In this document: piece by piece, positions 21,471-33,585 of the stretch
How the letters are laid out: each line of letters begins with the position of its first letter
Numbering within the stretch: the first letter of the stretch is position 1
Assembly: GCF_040802235.1 (NCBI RefSeq)
Contig: NC_133166.1
Span: forward strand, 1,302,001-1,366,000
DNA: 64,000 bases
Reading direction: 5' to 3'
Source: Manis javanica
Taxonomy: Eukaryota > Chordata > Mammalia > Pholidota > Manidae
Made by a program: the position numbers and the translations under genes
The notes under the pieces: generated by a model
The model's input: only the letters and a program-made list of their open reading frames with translations
Database searches by the model: none
What the model was told of the DNA's origin: nothing

Positions 21471-23904
21471 TTAGGTTTTTGCAGAAAATTATGCATCAAG
21501 TTTACATTTCTCCTGCTTCCAAAAATCCAAAAAGCTCCTCCTATATTTCCCAGCTTTCTATTAATTCCTCAGAGTGTTGACTCCTATCAAGAGTTTTCAG
21601 TTTCTATATAAAGAAACTCTGAGCAAGAAAAAATGAAATAGGTTAAAAAGAGCAGAAAGAATTAGGTCATGAAAGGGCCTCGGTACACTGTCTTGGCCCC
21701 ACCCCTCCTCCACCAGGGAGCCCCAATTCCCTAAGCCAGTTGCCTCTCCCTCAACCCCTTCCTGGGTCCCTTCTAAATGCTCACATGAAGTTCTTTGTGA
21801 GTCACAGCAAATAATGAAGTCACTTTGTCTTATAAGGAAAAACCAAGGCTGGTTTCAAGAGTGAACAAGCAATGATTCATTGACTGAACCAAAAATTTGG
21901 GTCTGGGAGAAGAAGTGATGGTGCTTAAAGTAGCCAACTTTTTAGTATCTCTCCTCAAAATCAGAGAAGGGTTTATTGTCCCAGAACCTCAATTTTTCCT
22001 TGCTCAAGAGGAGGTATTTAGAAAACATAAGGTGCCTTCCAGTCCTGACACTCACATGAAATCTGAGCCCTCTCGGCAGTACCCATGAACCTGTACACTG
22101 ATAAAAGATGTTCTGATGGGCTCACCTCCATGAGAGGCCAGTGAACTGCTTTTCTTCCCTATTTTCTGGTGGCCAAACAGGAAGTAAAATGGCTTAAAAA
22201 CAAAACAAAACAAAACAGGAAGTAAAATACCCTCAAGTAACCCTGATTAAAGAACAGATTGTCCACCAGACCACCAGAAAACCTGTTGCTCAACCAAAGC
22301 TAAATTCTTTTAGGCCTGCTGTAGTAAGAGAGAAGATAGAATCTTAGTAGTGTCTCAAAGGAGGAAACCATCAGAAGATATTTAAAGGGTTCAAGTGATT
22401 TAAGGTAGATCTTTCAAATCAGGTTGCAGATCAGGATTGGCGAAAGTTGGTGACATTATGATTTAGGATTGGCAAATACAGGGAGGGAAGGGTCTGAGAG
22501 TAAATCTTGATAAGTCAACTATTGTTTGTTGGGAAAATCATTTGCCCAGGTGAACAAACTATTTGTTCAGATAAATTGGCTTGCAGGAATTTCATGACAC
22601 AAATAGAGAAGTTATTTATTGATTTACAGTCATTTTTTTCCTAGGCCTGTATTTCCTAAAACAATTAGTTAAGTCACATTGCCGTGACTTAGTTCGCAGT
22701 CCTGATAGTTAAACTATGTGAGTATAGATGATCTCATTCTCAAGCTCAACTCTTATTTTTAAAAACCATTACAAGATGCTATTCTTTTCCCATAGAAATA
22801 ACATGACCTCACTTCCTCCCACCAATGACATTATGCCTGGGCTGTAATGCTACGTGTTTTTCCCACCCCATGGGGTGAGCAGAGACAGTTAATAAGAAAA
22901 CAGTCTCAGCTAGAAAACAGCTCATTGCTCGTGTATATAGTCTATTTATGTCCTAAATGGCTAATGAATCATCAGATTTATTATCCAAGGGCTTCAGGTC
23001 ATCCAGTGGAGTGGACAAGAGCAGGGCATTGCTAGGACAGTGTTGGGTAGTTGTAGGAAATATTTTTTATCCAGAAAGACCAGATCTCCTGACCCAGGTT
23101 TTGCTGGCTGTATTTAAGTTTTAGCAAGCACCTTCCCCTCTCTAGGCCTCTTTCCCACTACCAAACATCTTGAGCTAAATGTCCCCAAGAGTCCTTTCAA
23201 CTCCAGCTTTCTGGAATTCTTTGACTTGGACCTACAAATGTATATCTACCCCTGACCAAAAAAGATGCAAAGACAATAAAGGGCATCCATTTGGCTGCTT
23301 ATATAGCCTTTCTATAGGCTTCACTATTGGGACAGTCTCTAAGAGCATATCATGTAAGCTCCTGGACCTACACTACTCAAAGTGAAGCTTATCACAGTGC
23401 CATTCACAAGCAAGCCCCAAGAGCTCATAGTAGGTTATCGTCTTTCCAATTCACTAGCACGTAATGAGGCCACAGAGCCCTGTGGCTCTGCATCTCCCCA
23501 CTTCCTGTAGGATCCCGCTGACTGATCTAACTGGTATAGCATCAATAATTCACTTCTGAGTGCACTTTGATGAAAGATTGTTGCAAGCATTGTTTCACTT
23601 GCTGTAGGTGAAATTCAGCAGGCCTCTCCCAAGTGACCTGCAAGAACCATGATCAATCCTGCTGCTCATCTGCTGATCTCATCTCTCAAGTCAGTTCTCA
23701 AGGGACTGAATTTATTTAACCCAAACAAGTCATTTAGCTAACAAGGCCCGTTGCTTTGCATGGTGATTTCCCCTGGGATTGTGGAAACCCAAGGTACCAG
23801 TGAGCCAACATCTTCCATCCTGGCCTAGGAAAAGTAGTCTGTCTATACTCCATTCTCAGTAGACTTGGTCCTCCAGGCCTCATGCCTGGGGGTGTCTGTC
23901 AGAG
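21471..23904. other. Intergenic, nothing recognised
   Basis: About 2.4 kb without a gene or a repeat I can name. A 14-bp direct repeat flanks an A/C-rich tract at 22,177-22,228 (listed separately). One perfect EBF-type palindrome TCCCCTGGGA lies at 23,769-23,778. Confidence 0.4.
22177..22228. repeat. (AAAAC)n tract flanked by a 14-bp direct repeat
   Basis: acaggaagtaaaat occurs at 22,177-22,190 and 22,215-22,228, enclosing ggcttaaaaacaaaacaaaacaaa. It looks like a very short A-rich retroposition tail with its target-site duplication, or a slippage duplication. Confidence 0.6.
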
Positions 23905-24125
23905 AGTTATTTATAGTAGTGAAAAGCTGGGAGTATCTTACTGTCAACTAAGTAAATGATGGCACACATACACAACAAAATAATAGGCAGCCATTAATGA
24001 TGATTGGTTAATTGATTGATTGACTGATATGGGAAAATGTCCATGACACTTTGCTAAGTGACAAAGTAAGTGACAGAACAACTTATAGAGGACGATTCTT
24101 TTTAAGGAAAATTACAGTCATGAGC
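23905..24125 (+). mobile_element. Ancient L1 fragment
   Basis: gagttatttatagtagtgaaaagctgggagtatcttactgtcaactaagtaaatgatgg, then aataggcagccattaatgatgat, then atgtccatgacactttgctaagtgacaaag follow the L1M ORF2 C-terminal/3' UTR order, with a (GATT)n run near 24,000-24,027. Confidence 0.7.
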
Positions 24126-24435
24126 ACATTGAGAGATTTATAACAAGAACACTCACCAATTCCCATCTTCTGTGTTGTAGACTTCAGATGACTTTCTTTT
24201 TCAGACTTTACTTCTTTCTTGGTTTTTTTCTGTGTTGTGTGTTGTTTAAATGTTTGACAAGTAGCATCAAAGTCAATAAAGCTATTTTGTAGGGGGGAAG
24301 AATTATGTTTTTGGTGGGGGCTTTTTTAGGGGGAGAGATGTTTTTCAAAATTGTTAAGTGAATAAAGCAATTATGGTATGATCCTATTATTCACATACAG
24401 ATTTATATATATAGAGAGAGAGAAAGATTTTTATT

Positions 24436-24439
24436 TATG

Positions 24440-24530
<91 letters not shown>
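24436..24530. repeat. Compound (TA)n(CA)n(TA)n(GA)n microsatellite
   Basis: TA repeats, a short ACACAC, more TA, then about 18 GA units. Yields spurious Ser/Leu/Ile/Tyr and Glu/Arg open frames. Confidence 0.95.
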
Positions 24531-24532
<2 letters not shown>

Positions 24533-25299
24533 CCCACCAAGCATGTTTCCCAGGGATATTTGAAGATCAAAGGAAATAACGATTGGGGAAGCCACATCTC
24601 GGCCTTCAAAGAGCACATATGTTGATTTCATTAATTAGCAGGTTCAGTCACTTGCTTAAGGCCTGGGGATTATGCTGAAATTGTCTCTGTGTTTCCCTTG
24701 GTTTAGACCTTTGTGAGTCTCAGCAATCCTGAAAAGAGAAGCCCACCGGGGTGGACTCTGTGAGTGAAGGTGGTCTGCCCTGGCGTTTGGTGGGGAGCCC
24801 CTGAGGAGCCCTCCCTGGATCTCTCCAGCCTCCATGGAGACGACCTGGCTTACCAGGTCAGCCTCTGTCATTCATTCCCTGTCTGGACCAACACACCAGG
24901 CCTCCACCACCCATCAATGAGGCTAGTTTCCCATGGAAGAGAAAATGTGGGCACAGAAAGTGATTATAACCATATAATGAACATATGATTATTAGGATGG
25001 ATGGAGTTCTAATCCCACTCTCCTTAGGTACCAGGTCTCTTACCTCTGGCAAGTTGATGACCTCACTAAATATAAATGGGCAAACACTGAAAAGAGAAGG
25101 TTTGTATAAGTTTCAATAGCTGTTTAGGAAATCGATTAACACATGATTCATAGCAAGTGTTCAGTCATGCCAGTGTCCCCTTCCCACCTCCCTAGCTCTG
25201 CCCACTCTGGGGGCATTAAAGGGGCTTCAGGCACTGACCCCGGGTCAGCCTCTAGGGTACAAGCATGTCTTATTGCTCTCTGCAATGACATGTGTATCC
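24531..25299. other. 5' flank of the second OR pseudogene
   Basis: No gene or clear repeat recognised. Confidence 0.35.
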
Positions 25300-25613
25300 A
25301 AGTTCACTGGTTGCTCCTTCTGGGGCTCACAGAGGAGGAAGGGCTCCAGAGCACCCTCTGTGCGCTTCCTGTACATCTATTTAGTCACGCTCATGGACAA
25401 CCTGGCCTCCCACCTCACCATATCTGCCTCTTCTAGGACACCACCACCGTTATGGATGTTCAGCCAAGATCTTGCAGTTTCCTGGAACAGAACAAGGTCA
25501 TGTCCATCTACACAGTGGCCATCCTCATGCTGAACCCTCTGATCTACAGCCTAAAGAATACATACGTGAAGTCTCCTTTAAAGAAGAGATGCCTTGGCAA
25601 GCTGCCTTCCTAA
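25300..25613 (+). pseudogene. Olfactory receptor pseudogene with internal deletion
   Basis: Only the two ends of an OR survive, directly adjacent. The N-terminal part reads WLLLLGLTEEEGLQ (the FILLGLT region), then after a +1/-2 shift RFLYIYLVTLMDNL, which is TM1 (compare FLLIYLVTLVGNL in the intact gene at 12 kb, with G-to-D at the GN motif). Soon after it jumps to MDVQPRS...EQNKVMSIYTVAILMLNP and LIYSLKNTYVK, which is ECL3, TM7 and the C-terminus, ending at TAA 25,611-25,613. TM2 through TM6, about 600 bp, are absent. Same strand as the other OR loci. Non-functional. Confidence 0.9.
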
Positions 25614-25689
25614 CCAAGCATGGAACATTCTATCCCAAGCAGTAAGATGATAACCACAACATGCAGCATAGATAATATTAACACATAAA

Positions 25690-25925
25690 TAAAGCAAAAT
25701 ATGTGCCAGCACTATTTTAAATTCCTTACACGTGTCAACTCACTTAATCTTCACAACAACTGTATGAAATGGATACTATTATAATCCCTTGGAAATCTAA
25801 AGCACAGAGAACCTAAGTAACTGGTCCAAGGTCACAAAGCTAATAAGAAGCAGAGTCAGAATTTGAATCCAGGCAGTCTTGTGCCACAGACCATGTTCTC
25901 AACCAATATACTATATTGCCTCTTT
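25690..25925 (-). mobile_element. MIR SINE
   Basis: aatatgtgccagcac, then caactcacttaatcttcacaacaactgtatgaaatgg, then taactggtccaaggtcacaaagctaataag, then tttgaatccaggcagtctt: nearly full reverse MIR. Confidence 0.9.
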
Positions 25926-26009
25926 CTCACGGACAGACTATGGGCACAGTTTTCCTAAGTTCCACATGCCATAAGGAGGGACTGGATCATGGAATTATAA
26001 ACAGGTATA

Positions 26010-26210
26010 GGAGACACTCTGGGCTTTGGCACACCTGTGTTTACACTGCCTCTGAGTGAACTCTCTCTTGACATCTGTTTGATGTCAGGTCAAGGTACAC
26101 AGTCCTCTGACCCTCAGTTTTCCCAAGGCACTAACACCCATCTCAACTGGTTATTGTAAGGTTCCCATGAGGGTAAAGAGCTCACATAGGGTCTGGCACA
26201 AACAATTATT
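26010..26210 (+). mobile_element. MIR SINE (diverged)
   Basis: gtgtttacactgcctctgagtg, then ctctgaccctcagttttccc, then ggttattgtaaggttcccatgagggtaaagagctc, then agggtctggcaca follow MIR in the forward sense. Confidence 0.55.
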
Positions 26211-26274
26211 CACAAACCATTGGTTTCCTTTCTTCCCTGGCAAACCTGTCCATAGGACTAAATATTCTCATATA

Positions 26275-27662
26275 CTTGACCCTTGAACAATGTGAGGGTT
26301 AGAGGCACTGACCTCCAGTTGAAAATCCATGTTTAACTTTTGACTTCTCAAAAACTTAACAGTAATAGCCTACTGTTGACCAAAAACCTTACCAGTCACA
26401 TAAAGTTGATCAATGTATTTTGTATGTTATACATATTATATACTGTACTCTTACAAGAAAGTAAGCTAGAGAAAATAAAATATCCTTTTCAAACTGTTGC
26501 GAATCTCCAAAATTTTTTCCAATTTGTTTATTGAAAATATCCACATATCTAGATGAGATTACTACGCGGGTGAATGTGAGTCAAAACGAGAACACAGACT
26601 GATCCCTAGGTCACACCACCTTTGAGAGGGCTGAGAGAGGAGGATGAAAAAACAAAAGAAACAGAAAGAGCAAGCAGTGAGGTGGGGGGGAAATCTGGTA
26701 GGTGTGGTGCCTAGAAACCAAGGAGAGAAAGTAGGTCGTGGAAGATGAAGCGATCGACTTCCTGCCAAGCAGACCTTGTGGTAAGATTTCACCACAAGAT
26801 TTAGCATTGTAAGAGAAAGACCCAAAAGTTCATTTCAAAATATGAATTAAAAAATATTGAATTATGATGACTAAGAATATAAAGTCACAAAAGACCGTTT
26901 TAAGAGAACTTTTAGTGATATGTAGCAGCGGATCACCTGCTAGTAATGAATTTTCTTCCAATTCTATAAATATTAACACCTGGGTGGTGGTTGCCATTTC
27001 TCTCATGGATTCATATATAAACTTTAAGGGTCTCATCTTAATTCAAAAGGCACGGTGTTAAATATAGTAATATCCCAAGTTAATGCTACCCCGACTCACC
27101 TCAACAGAGGGGGAGAGAAAAAGATTCTTCATACAATTTTTATATCACTATGGACCTTCCAGTTTGTTTGAAAAAGACTATTCTTTATCTGACAAGAAAA
27201 ATAGAAGAAAAATTTACTCCCTTAACACATCCCCATTCATCAAAAATTTTATCAGTTACATGCTAGGTCTTACATAGTTAATTTGTTAATTAATGGATTT
27301 TTATGCTTGTATGATATCACAGAGATACATATAGATAGATTTAAATATATTTGTTGATATAGTGTATGTTTGTAGACCCTATTGTTTTAATCTTTCAGTT
27401 CCTATCATTTAATACAGTCTCTCATACTGGTAACCATTGTTAATATTGCTGTATTTCCTTACATTTTTGCTGTGAAATTGAGATCATACAATGATAAGAC
27501 AGGTATCACTGTGAATCGAGCTTTTTTCATTTGTTATGATGATTAATTTCCCATATGTTTATAACAGGTTCATAAATGCAGAATTTTGTAAAGAAAAAAA
27601 GGAAATATCTACATGTAAGTGGACCTGCACACTTCAAAACTGTATTGTTCAAGGGTCAACTG
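26275..27662. mobile_element. TcMar-Tigger-like DNA transposon remnant
   Basis: The left end cttgacccttgaacaatgtg and right end attgttcaagggtcaactg are inverted copies of one terminal repeat, flanked by TA at 26,273-26,274 and 27,663-27,664, the mariner-class target duplication. The left interior (ggttagaggcactgacctccagttgaaaatcc, then aacagtaatagcctactgttgacc) matches the Tigger2/MER28-type consensus as I remember it. The middle, about 26,570-27,590, does not look like Tigger and may include later insertions; no transposase frame is visible. Confidence 0.7.
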
Positions 27663-27664
27663 TA

Positions 27665-28089
27665 CCTCAATGTTTTTAAAAGTGAGACCATATCATGTAA
27701 CTCCGATTATTAAATATCATTTAATTGAATCACAAAAAAGTTCTGCCTTTTCCAATTCTATTTTTTTAACCTCTCTGTTTATGTCAAGGTTGAAGTCTCT
27801 ACTTGGTACCTGTTTGACTTTAAACCTTCCTTAATCCAATTTCCTTCTTTAACAGAGAGAGCAAGCCTGAGCACTTAACAGTAACTAACTAGCAGTTAGT
27901 ATACTGTTGTGTTGCTTTCATTTTGATTTATGATCGAGTCATTTTTATTATGATTCTGATCAAAAAAGTTAATAAATAATTGTTTTGAACAGTCCAATTT
28001 TTAGAAAAAAATCAACACAGGTGATACCCAAGACAAAAGTATCACAAAGGAGGTAAACAAAGGACTCTAGAAACACTGATAGAGATAAT
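27665..28089. other. Intergenic, nothing recognised
   Basis: AT-rich, no supported feature. Confidence 0.4.
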
Positions 28090-28290
28090 TCTTATTTTCC
28101 AAAACATTTTCACATTCATTCTTTTATTTGATCTTCACCAAATGGTGTTAGATAGGTAAGCCAGGTGTTATTACTCCCATGTTACAGATAAACAAAAAAT
28201 AATAATCTGAGAGGATGAACGGACTAACATTTTTATGGAAGACCACAAAATAGTGTAGAGCAGAGAACCCAGGCATCCTGGATTGTGACA
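28090..28290 (-). mobile_element. MIR SINE (diverged)
   Basis: cattcttttatttgatcttcaccaaatggtgttagatagg, then ttattactcccatgttacagataaac resemble reverse MIR (…atttaatcctcacaac…tattatccccattttacagatg…). Confidence 0.6.
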
Positions 28291-28761
28291 GAGCCCTCTG
28301 GACACATTTCTTAATTTAGTTTCTTCCAATAGGGTGTCCCTTGCCTCCAAATGTCACTCCTCTGCCTCAGACTTCTGGAAAGCACTGGGCTAAATCCCTC
28401 CTCTTCCAGGAAGCACCATAAATCTGCTGGGAATTACTTTCCCCTGCTGGCAACAGAACTGACTCTAACAGTTTACGTTCCTTATGTTTCTTATGACAAA
28501 CTCTGCCTGTAGAAGTCAAAGAAGTTTCCCAGAAGAGGTCATGTTTAAACTAGGACAACAGATGGGTAACAAAGAAATTTTTCAGGCTGATGAAGGAATC
28601 AGGGAGAAGTCATTCCCATGTGTCCTGAGTTGTGATGGATTTATATTTTTTAAAAAATAAAAGGCTGTAAATGGCTGAGACTGGTATGAAGGTTCCATGA
28701 ACACCATGGAGATCCAAGGACCTCCTATCAGTCTGTCCCAGCATCTTGAGCGCATAAATCT
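28291..28761. other. Intergenic, nothing recognised
   Basis: No supported feature. Confidence 0.4.
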
Positions 28762-29168
28762 TGTTGTAGACCAATTGTGCTCCCCCCACAATTGATATGT
28801 CAAACCCCCAGGGCTTCAGACTATGACCCTATTTGGAGACAGGGCCCTTAACAAGGTGATTAAAATGAGCCCAGCGGGGTTGGCCCCAGTACAAACTGAG
28901 TTGTGTCTGTAAAATAAAAGGAAATTTGGACACACACAGAGATGCCAGAGATGTGCACTCCCAGAGGAAAGACCATGTGAAAACACAGCAAGATGGAGGT
29001 CATCTTCAAGGTCTCCTTCAAGGCAAGGAGAGAGGCCTCCGAAGAAACCAAACCTACCAACGCCTTGATCTTGGATTCCAGCCTCCAGGACTGTGAGAAA
29101 ATTAATTTCTGTTGTTTCAGTTACCCAGCTGTGGTGTTTTGTCATGGCAGCCCAAGCGGACTAATACA
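28762..29168 (+). mobile_element. MLT1-type solo LTR (ERVL-MaLR)
   Basis: Runs from tgttgtagaccaattgtgct (TG end) to caagcggactaatacagc (CA end). Contains the MaLR hallmarks tatttggagacagggcccttaacaaggtgatt, cttgatcttggattccagcctccaggactgtgag and aattaatttctgttgtttcagttacccag. A solo LTR with no internal retroviral sequence beside it. Confidence 0.9.
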
Positions 29169-30034
29169 GCTTATCTATTCAAAGCTGCCTCATAGCCCAA
29201 TACAACTGCTGAAGCTCTAGCCATCAGTTCGATCTTTGAATAAGAAAGCTGGAGGAATGGGGAAAGTTGCCAGTGCTCTGCCCCCTTGTGGCAGCCTTTC
29301 CTACAACAGCTGGTCACAGCCATTGATCTCCCATTATTCAGAACTTGGTCACAGGACTCATATGTCTGCAAGGGAGGCTGGGAACTATGGCTATTAGCGG
29401 GGCACTCTGCCACCTCGACTCTCTTGGGATTCTGTTGTTAAGGAGCAAGAGGAGAATGGATGCTGGATAGGCCTCTAGCAGTCTGGGCCATGCCTCCCTT
29501 TTCTCCTACTGCCTGGAGCACAGGATGGTGAGAACTGATGACTCGCCCACACCCCAGTGCACCCTGCCAACAGGATCTGCATGGACAGCAAAGTTAAAAT
29601 TTTTTAGCCAACATGAAAAATTTTGATGAGCTCACATTTTAAAAATCCATATTCCCCATTTCTCTGGGAAGAAAAATTGAAATAGTTGCCTTCTTATCAT
29701 GCCCTGAGTTTTTCCTACAAGTGGACACATTTTATTATATTCACACATCTAGCAAAAGCGAGAAAGGATAATGTGACTTAAGGTCTACATGTTTCAAGAC
29801 AAACAACCAGTACCTAGAACAATGCAGACACACAGAAGATGCCCGATGCCCAGGCAATACTCTTGGAATGAATTGAGGCAATAATATTTTTTGGATATAA
29901 AGAATGTCCCTATAGGTATAATATGAGCCCCACCCTCCAAAAAGAGTATGTTCATATAGAGAGAGTCTACCTTCTTCATTTATATAATATGTCTGAGTGG
30001 CCCTTGTAGGCATTTGAGTTTCCAACCCTTGGCC
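29169..30034. other. Intergenic, nothing recognised
   Basis: No supported gene or repeat. Confidence 0.4.
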
Positions 30035-30375
30035 CTTGGGGAAAATTCTCAACTCCTTAGTGTTATCTTACAAACCTGTCCTGCCCCTACTTTCCAGGTA
30101 GCACCCCACAGGTCCCACCAAACCCCTACCCTGCAGCCACAGCCAGTGCCCTAGCCTGGCTTGAACAGGTCACGATTTACACAAGATCCTCCTTTGCTCA
30201 TGTCTTTCCCAGGGCCTGGAATGCCCCCCCACCCACCCCCACCCAGCCATCCCTTTGTCAGCCTGACAGGTCGCTTTGTTATCCTTTTAGTCCCAGCCTA
30301 AATGTAATCTTTTCTGGGAAATGTCTCTGACTTCTACAGATAGATTTTATCACTCCTTCCTCTGCACTCTGGTTT
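30035..30375 (+). mobile_element. L2 LINE 3' region
   Basis: ctcatgtctttcccagggcctggaatgcc, then tcagcctgacaggtcgctttgttatccttttagtcccagcctaaatgtaatcttttctgggaaatgtctctgac follow the L2 3' consensus (…ctgttccctctgcctggaatgc…tcagctcaaatgtcacctcctc…). Confidence 0.75.
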
Positions 30376-32175
30376 GCTTTTGTTAAAGAAAAAATCGTAA
30401 AACTACCAGAAATCAAAGATTGAGTGTTGGGTGAAAAAAACAGGAAAATTTTACTTTCAAGCAGGAAGCCCAATCCAGCAAAACTATGGATCTGAAGCTG
30501 TGGGAAGAGAAATGGGGTATTTTTCTAAAGCCAGAAAACCAGGAACTCTCTTTCCCATGTTAGGAAAGCAAAGTGTCTCAGTTACTGATGGCCAATGCCT
30601 GGGTTTTTAATCAGAGACCATCTGGCTTGGTTGGAGGTGATCATCTGTGCATACCCGCGGTTCCTGCCTCAGAGTTGTGACATCAGCTGCCCCAGCAGGT
30701 ACAGGAGGTGCCTGAATCAGGAGGGAGCGACCCATGCCGTTTAATCTGGTCAGCAGGCGACGAGACCTGGTCAGGGCTGACTGGTCCACACCAGCACTCA
30801 CACGCCTCTCTATAAATGTCAGGTTCGTTTTCCTCTCCCATTAGACATGACTGCCTGGAGTATATGGTCTTTTTTTTTAACCTTAAGTCTCAGTCAGCTA
30901 GCTCCTGACCCAGTGCTTGAAACAGAATGTTGGACTATTGCTTGTTGCTTGACTTATGTGAGATAATGCAGCAGAGGGCCTCGCAGAGTGTACGGCACAT
31001 AATAGATGCTCAGCAAATTATTGCTCTTGGCAGAGGGACTATGAGGCCAAATAATGGGCAGGAATCTCTCTACCAAGATTAGGGAGGGATACCTGTAGAT
31101 AAAGCCCAGTATAACTGCTACAAAATTACAGGGCTGCATCCTTCCTGTAAGGAGCTGATATGCCTCTGCTCTGGATCAGCAAGCTGCCCGTGAGCCGGCA
31201 ATCTGGAAACGGCCCTCAGTTCTCCTTGGGACGGACTCCACCCAAGTCTGTGTGGGGAGTGGGAGTGGGGAGCAATTCAGAGTCTCATTTTATTCTAGAT
31301 TCTACTGTTGCCTTCGTTTTGTGGAGAAGGTCAGGCAGTTGGGAAACTGTAGCTTCAGGATGCAGCTAAGACCTGTGGGATCCGGAGTGGAAACTCCTTC
31401 CGCAGCTCTGGTCAACCCCGTCATTCGGAACGCCGGCTCTCTGCTCTTTTAAAGCCTATGCTTGCTACCACCGAGTCCTCCTTAAAGCCATTCATCATCA
31501 TTTTAAGTGTGCTGGTTTTATGTCCCCAGCTAGACTGAAGTCCCTGAGAGCAGGGGAGGTGCCTTGCAGAGCTGGGATTTGGAACAGGGGCTAATGGACT
31601 CTGGTTGAAAGTTACAGCCTGGACTGACCAGCGGCAGACGCTGGAGGTCTGGTTGTCTGCAAGAAATCCAGAGGCAGGTTTCAGTTTTTATTCCCTCTAA
31701 GAAAACCCTATCAGCTTCTGCCAGCTTCCCTTCAGGGACTAACATCTGCCCAACCATTCTGGGAGAGTTGGGTTGAGCCAGGAGCTTCTGGTGAGTTCCA
31801 GGACAGCTGCAGAGGGGGCTGGGGACAGAAAAAAAAAAAAAAGGAAATCGGTAGCAAGGTAAAGCGAAGAGAGTGGGCAACTGACCCCGGGCCCTGTGGA
31901 CCAGCCCCCTGCAGACCTCCCTCCCAGGGGGCTTTTCTCCAGCAGGGAGGCGTCTCCACCAGGAGTGTGGGTGGGTGTGCCACACCTGGGCACTCCTCTC
32001 TCCACCAGGATGAGTTCAGGCAGGCTCAGCAGTGCAGGGGAAGGGCCGTGAGTCACCAATGATGGAGGAGCCAGGGGCTGAGAGGGGGGAGCAGCCCCCT
32101 CTGCTGTGTCGGCATCCACAGCCTCCCTCCCGACCCTATCCAGGAGTGTCCAAGGCCTGAGCTAGACCTGGGCCA
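30376..32175. other. Intergenic, nothing certain
   Basis: A short MIR tail is likely at about 30,955-31,030 (tgtacggcacataatagatgctcagcaaattattgct). Frames up to 151 codons (31,530-31,985, minus) overlap others on the same strand in different phases and have no motif. Confidence 0.4.
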
Positions 32176-32385
32176 GGGTCACAACCTTGACACTATTCTC
32201 ATCTGAGGCTGGATACTTCTTCACTCTGGGGGCTGTCAGGGGTATTTTTGAATATTTAGCAACATCCCCGGCCTCTAGCTAGGAGGCCAGCAGCACACTG
32301 CCACTCCCTCCCCAGGTCCCAGCTGTGTGACTAGGGATGCCTGCAGACCTTGTCAAATGTCCCCTGGGCATAGGGAGGAGCCGGC
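32176..32385 (-). mobile_element. MER5A hAT-Charlie element
   Basis: Reverse MER5A in order: ccttgacactattctcatctgaggctgg, then gggggctgtcaggggtatttttgaatatttagcaacatccccggcctctagctaggaggccagcagcac, then gtcaaatgtcccctgggc. Clear although diverged. Confidence 0.85.
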
Positions 32386-33044
32386 CTGATCACTGGCCTT
32401 GTTCCGTGTCCTCCATTGCTTATGCAGGACAGGACACCGGGTGGGAGCTCAACCTGCCTTATCTCCTCTCCTGCTTGCCTCTTCCTAACCCTTCCTGAAG
32501 ATTCTCCCTCTCAGCCAGTTCCCAGAGCTTAGCAAGAGAAAGTGGAGCCCACAAGGGACCCCGAAATCCCCATCCACAGTCCTGTGGTAACCGGCAGTCC
32601 CGGAGAACCAAGGAAACAAGCCACCAATACGGGCCACACATGTAATTTAAATTTTCTAGTGGGTAGTTACTTCCTTTTTAATTAAAAAAGAAAAGATGAA
32701 ATTAATTTCAGGATCTTTTATTTAACCCACTATGTCAAAACCATAGTCACTTCAACATGTAACTAATATTTCAAAATTGGTAATGAGATATTTTACATTC
32801 TCTTTTTTCTGGACTTAGTCTTCAACACCCAAAGTGTACCCCATTTACAATACAATTTGGACAGCCACCTCGCAAGCGTTCAGTGCCACGTGCGGCTAGC
32901 GGTAACCCAGCTGGACAGCGCAGGACTACGGTTTTCCTGAGGACGTTCACCCTGCCCTCCCAGCTCCGATGGGCTTCCACAGGCCACGCGTGACCTTAGC
33001 CACACAGTGAGGCGATCTAGTCTCCAAGAAGATATTTGTTTTTT
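32386..33044. other. Intergenic, nothing recognised
   Basis: No supported feature. Confidence 0.4.
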
Positions 33045-33585
33045 GTTTTTTTAATAAGGCCTTTTCTTTTCATGGAAATGTAATTGCCATAGAACTTTGT
33101 ATAAGAGGTACAAAGTGTTGATTTGACACATTTATGTACTGCACTATGTTGCCCACAGTAACATTAGCTAACACCTCCATCATGGCACATAATTATCACT
33201 TCTTTTTGTGGTGAGAACATTTAAGATCTTGTCTCCTGGCAACTCGAAAGCATATAATACAGTGTGGTTGACTGTCATCACGGTGCTATGCAATAGATCT
33301 CCAGCCCTTACTCATCTCACAGAGTTTTATACCCTTGGGCCCACAGGTCCCAATTTCTCCAGCCCCAGTCCCTGGTAACCACCATTTACTCTCTGTTTCT
33401 AAGAGTTCAGCTTTTTTAGATTCCACATATAAAAGACATCATACAGTATTTGCCTTACCCTGTCTGACTTATCTCACTTAGCCTAATGCCCTCAAGGTCC
33501 ACCCTGTTGTTACAAAAGGCAGGATTTCCGTCTTTCTCATGGCTGAGTAATATTCCATTGTGTATCTATACCACTTCTTTCAGAA
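33045..33585 (-). mobile_element. Ancient L1 (L1M) 3' end
   Basis: Reverse-strand L1M 3' region: tgatttgacacatttatgtactgc, then tcccctggtaaccaccatttactctctgtttctaagagttcagc, then ttccacatataaaagacatcatacagtatttg, then ggctgagtaatattccattgtgtatctata. Confidence 0.85.

Noticed and set aside
24403-24631. Short Ser/Leu and Tyr/Ile repeat proteins
   Set aside because: Translation of the TA/GA microsatellite.
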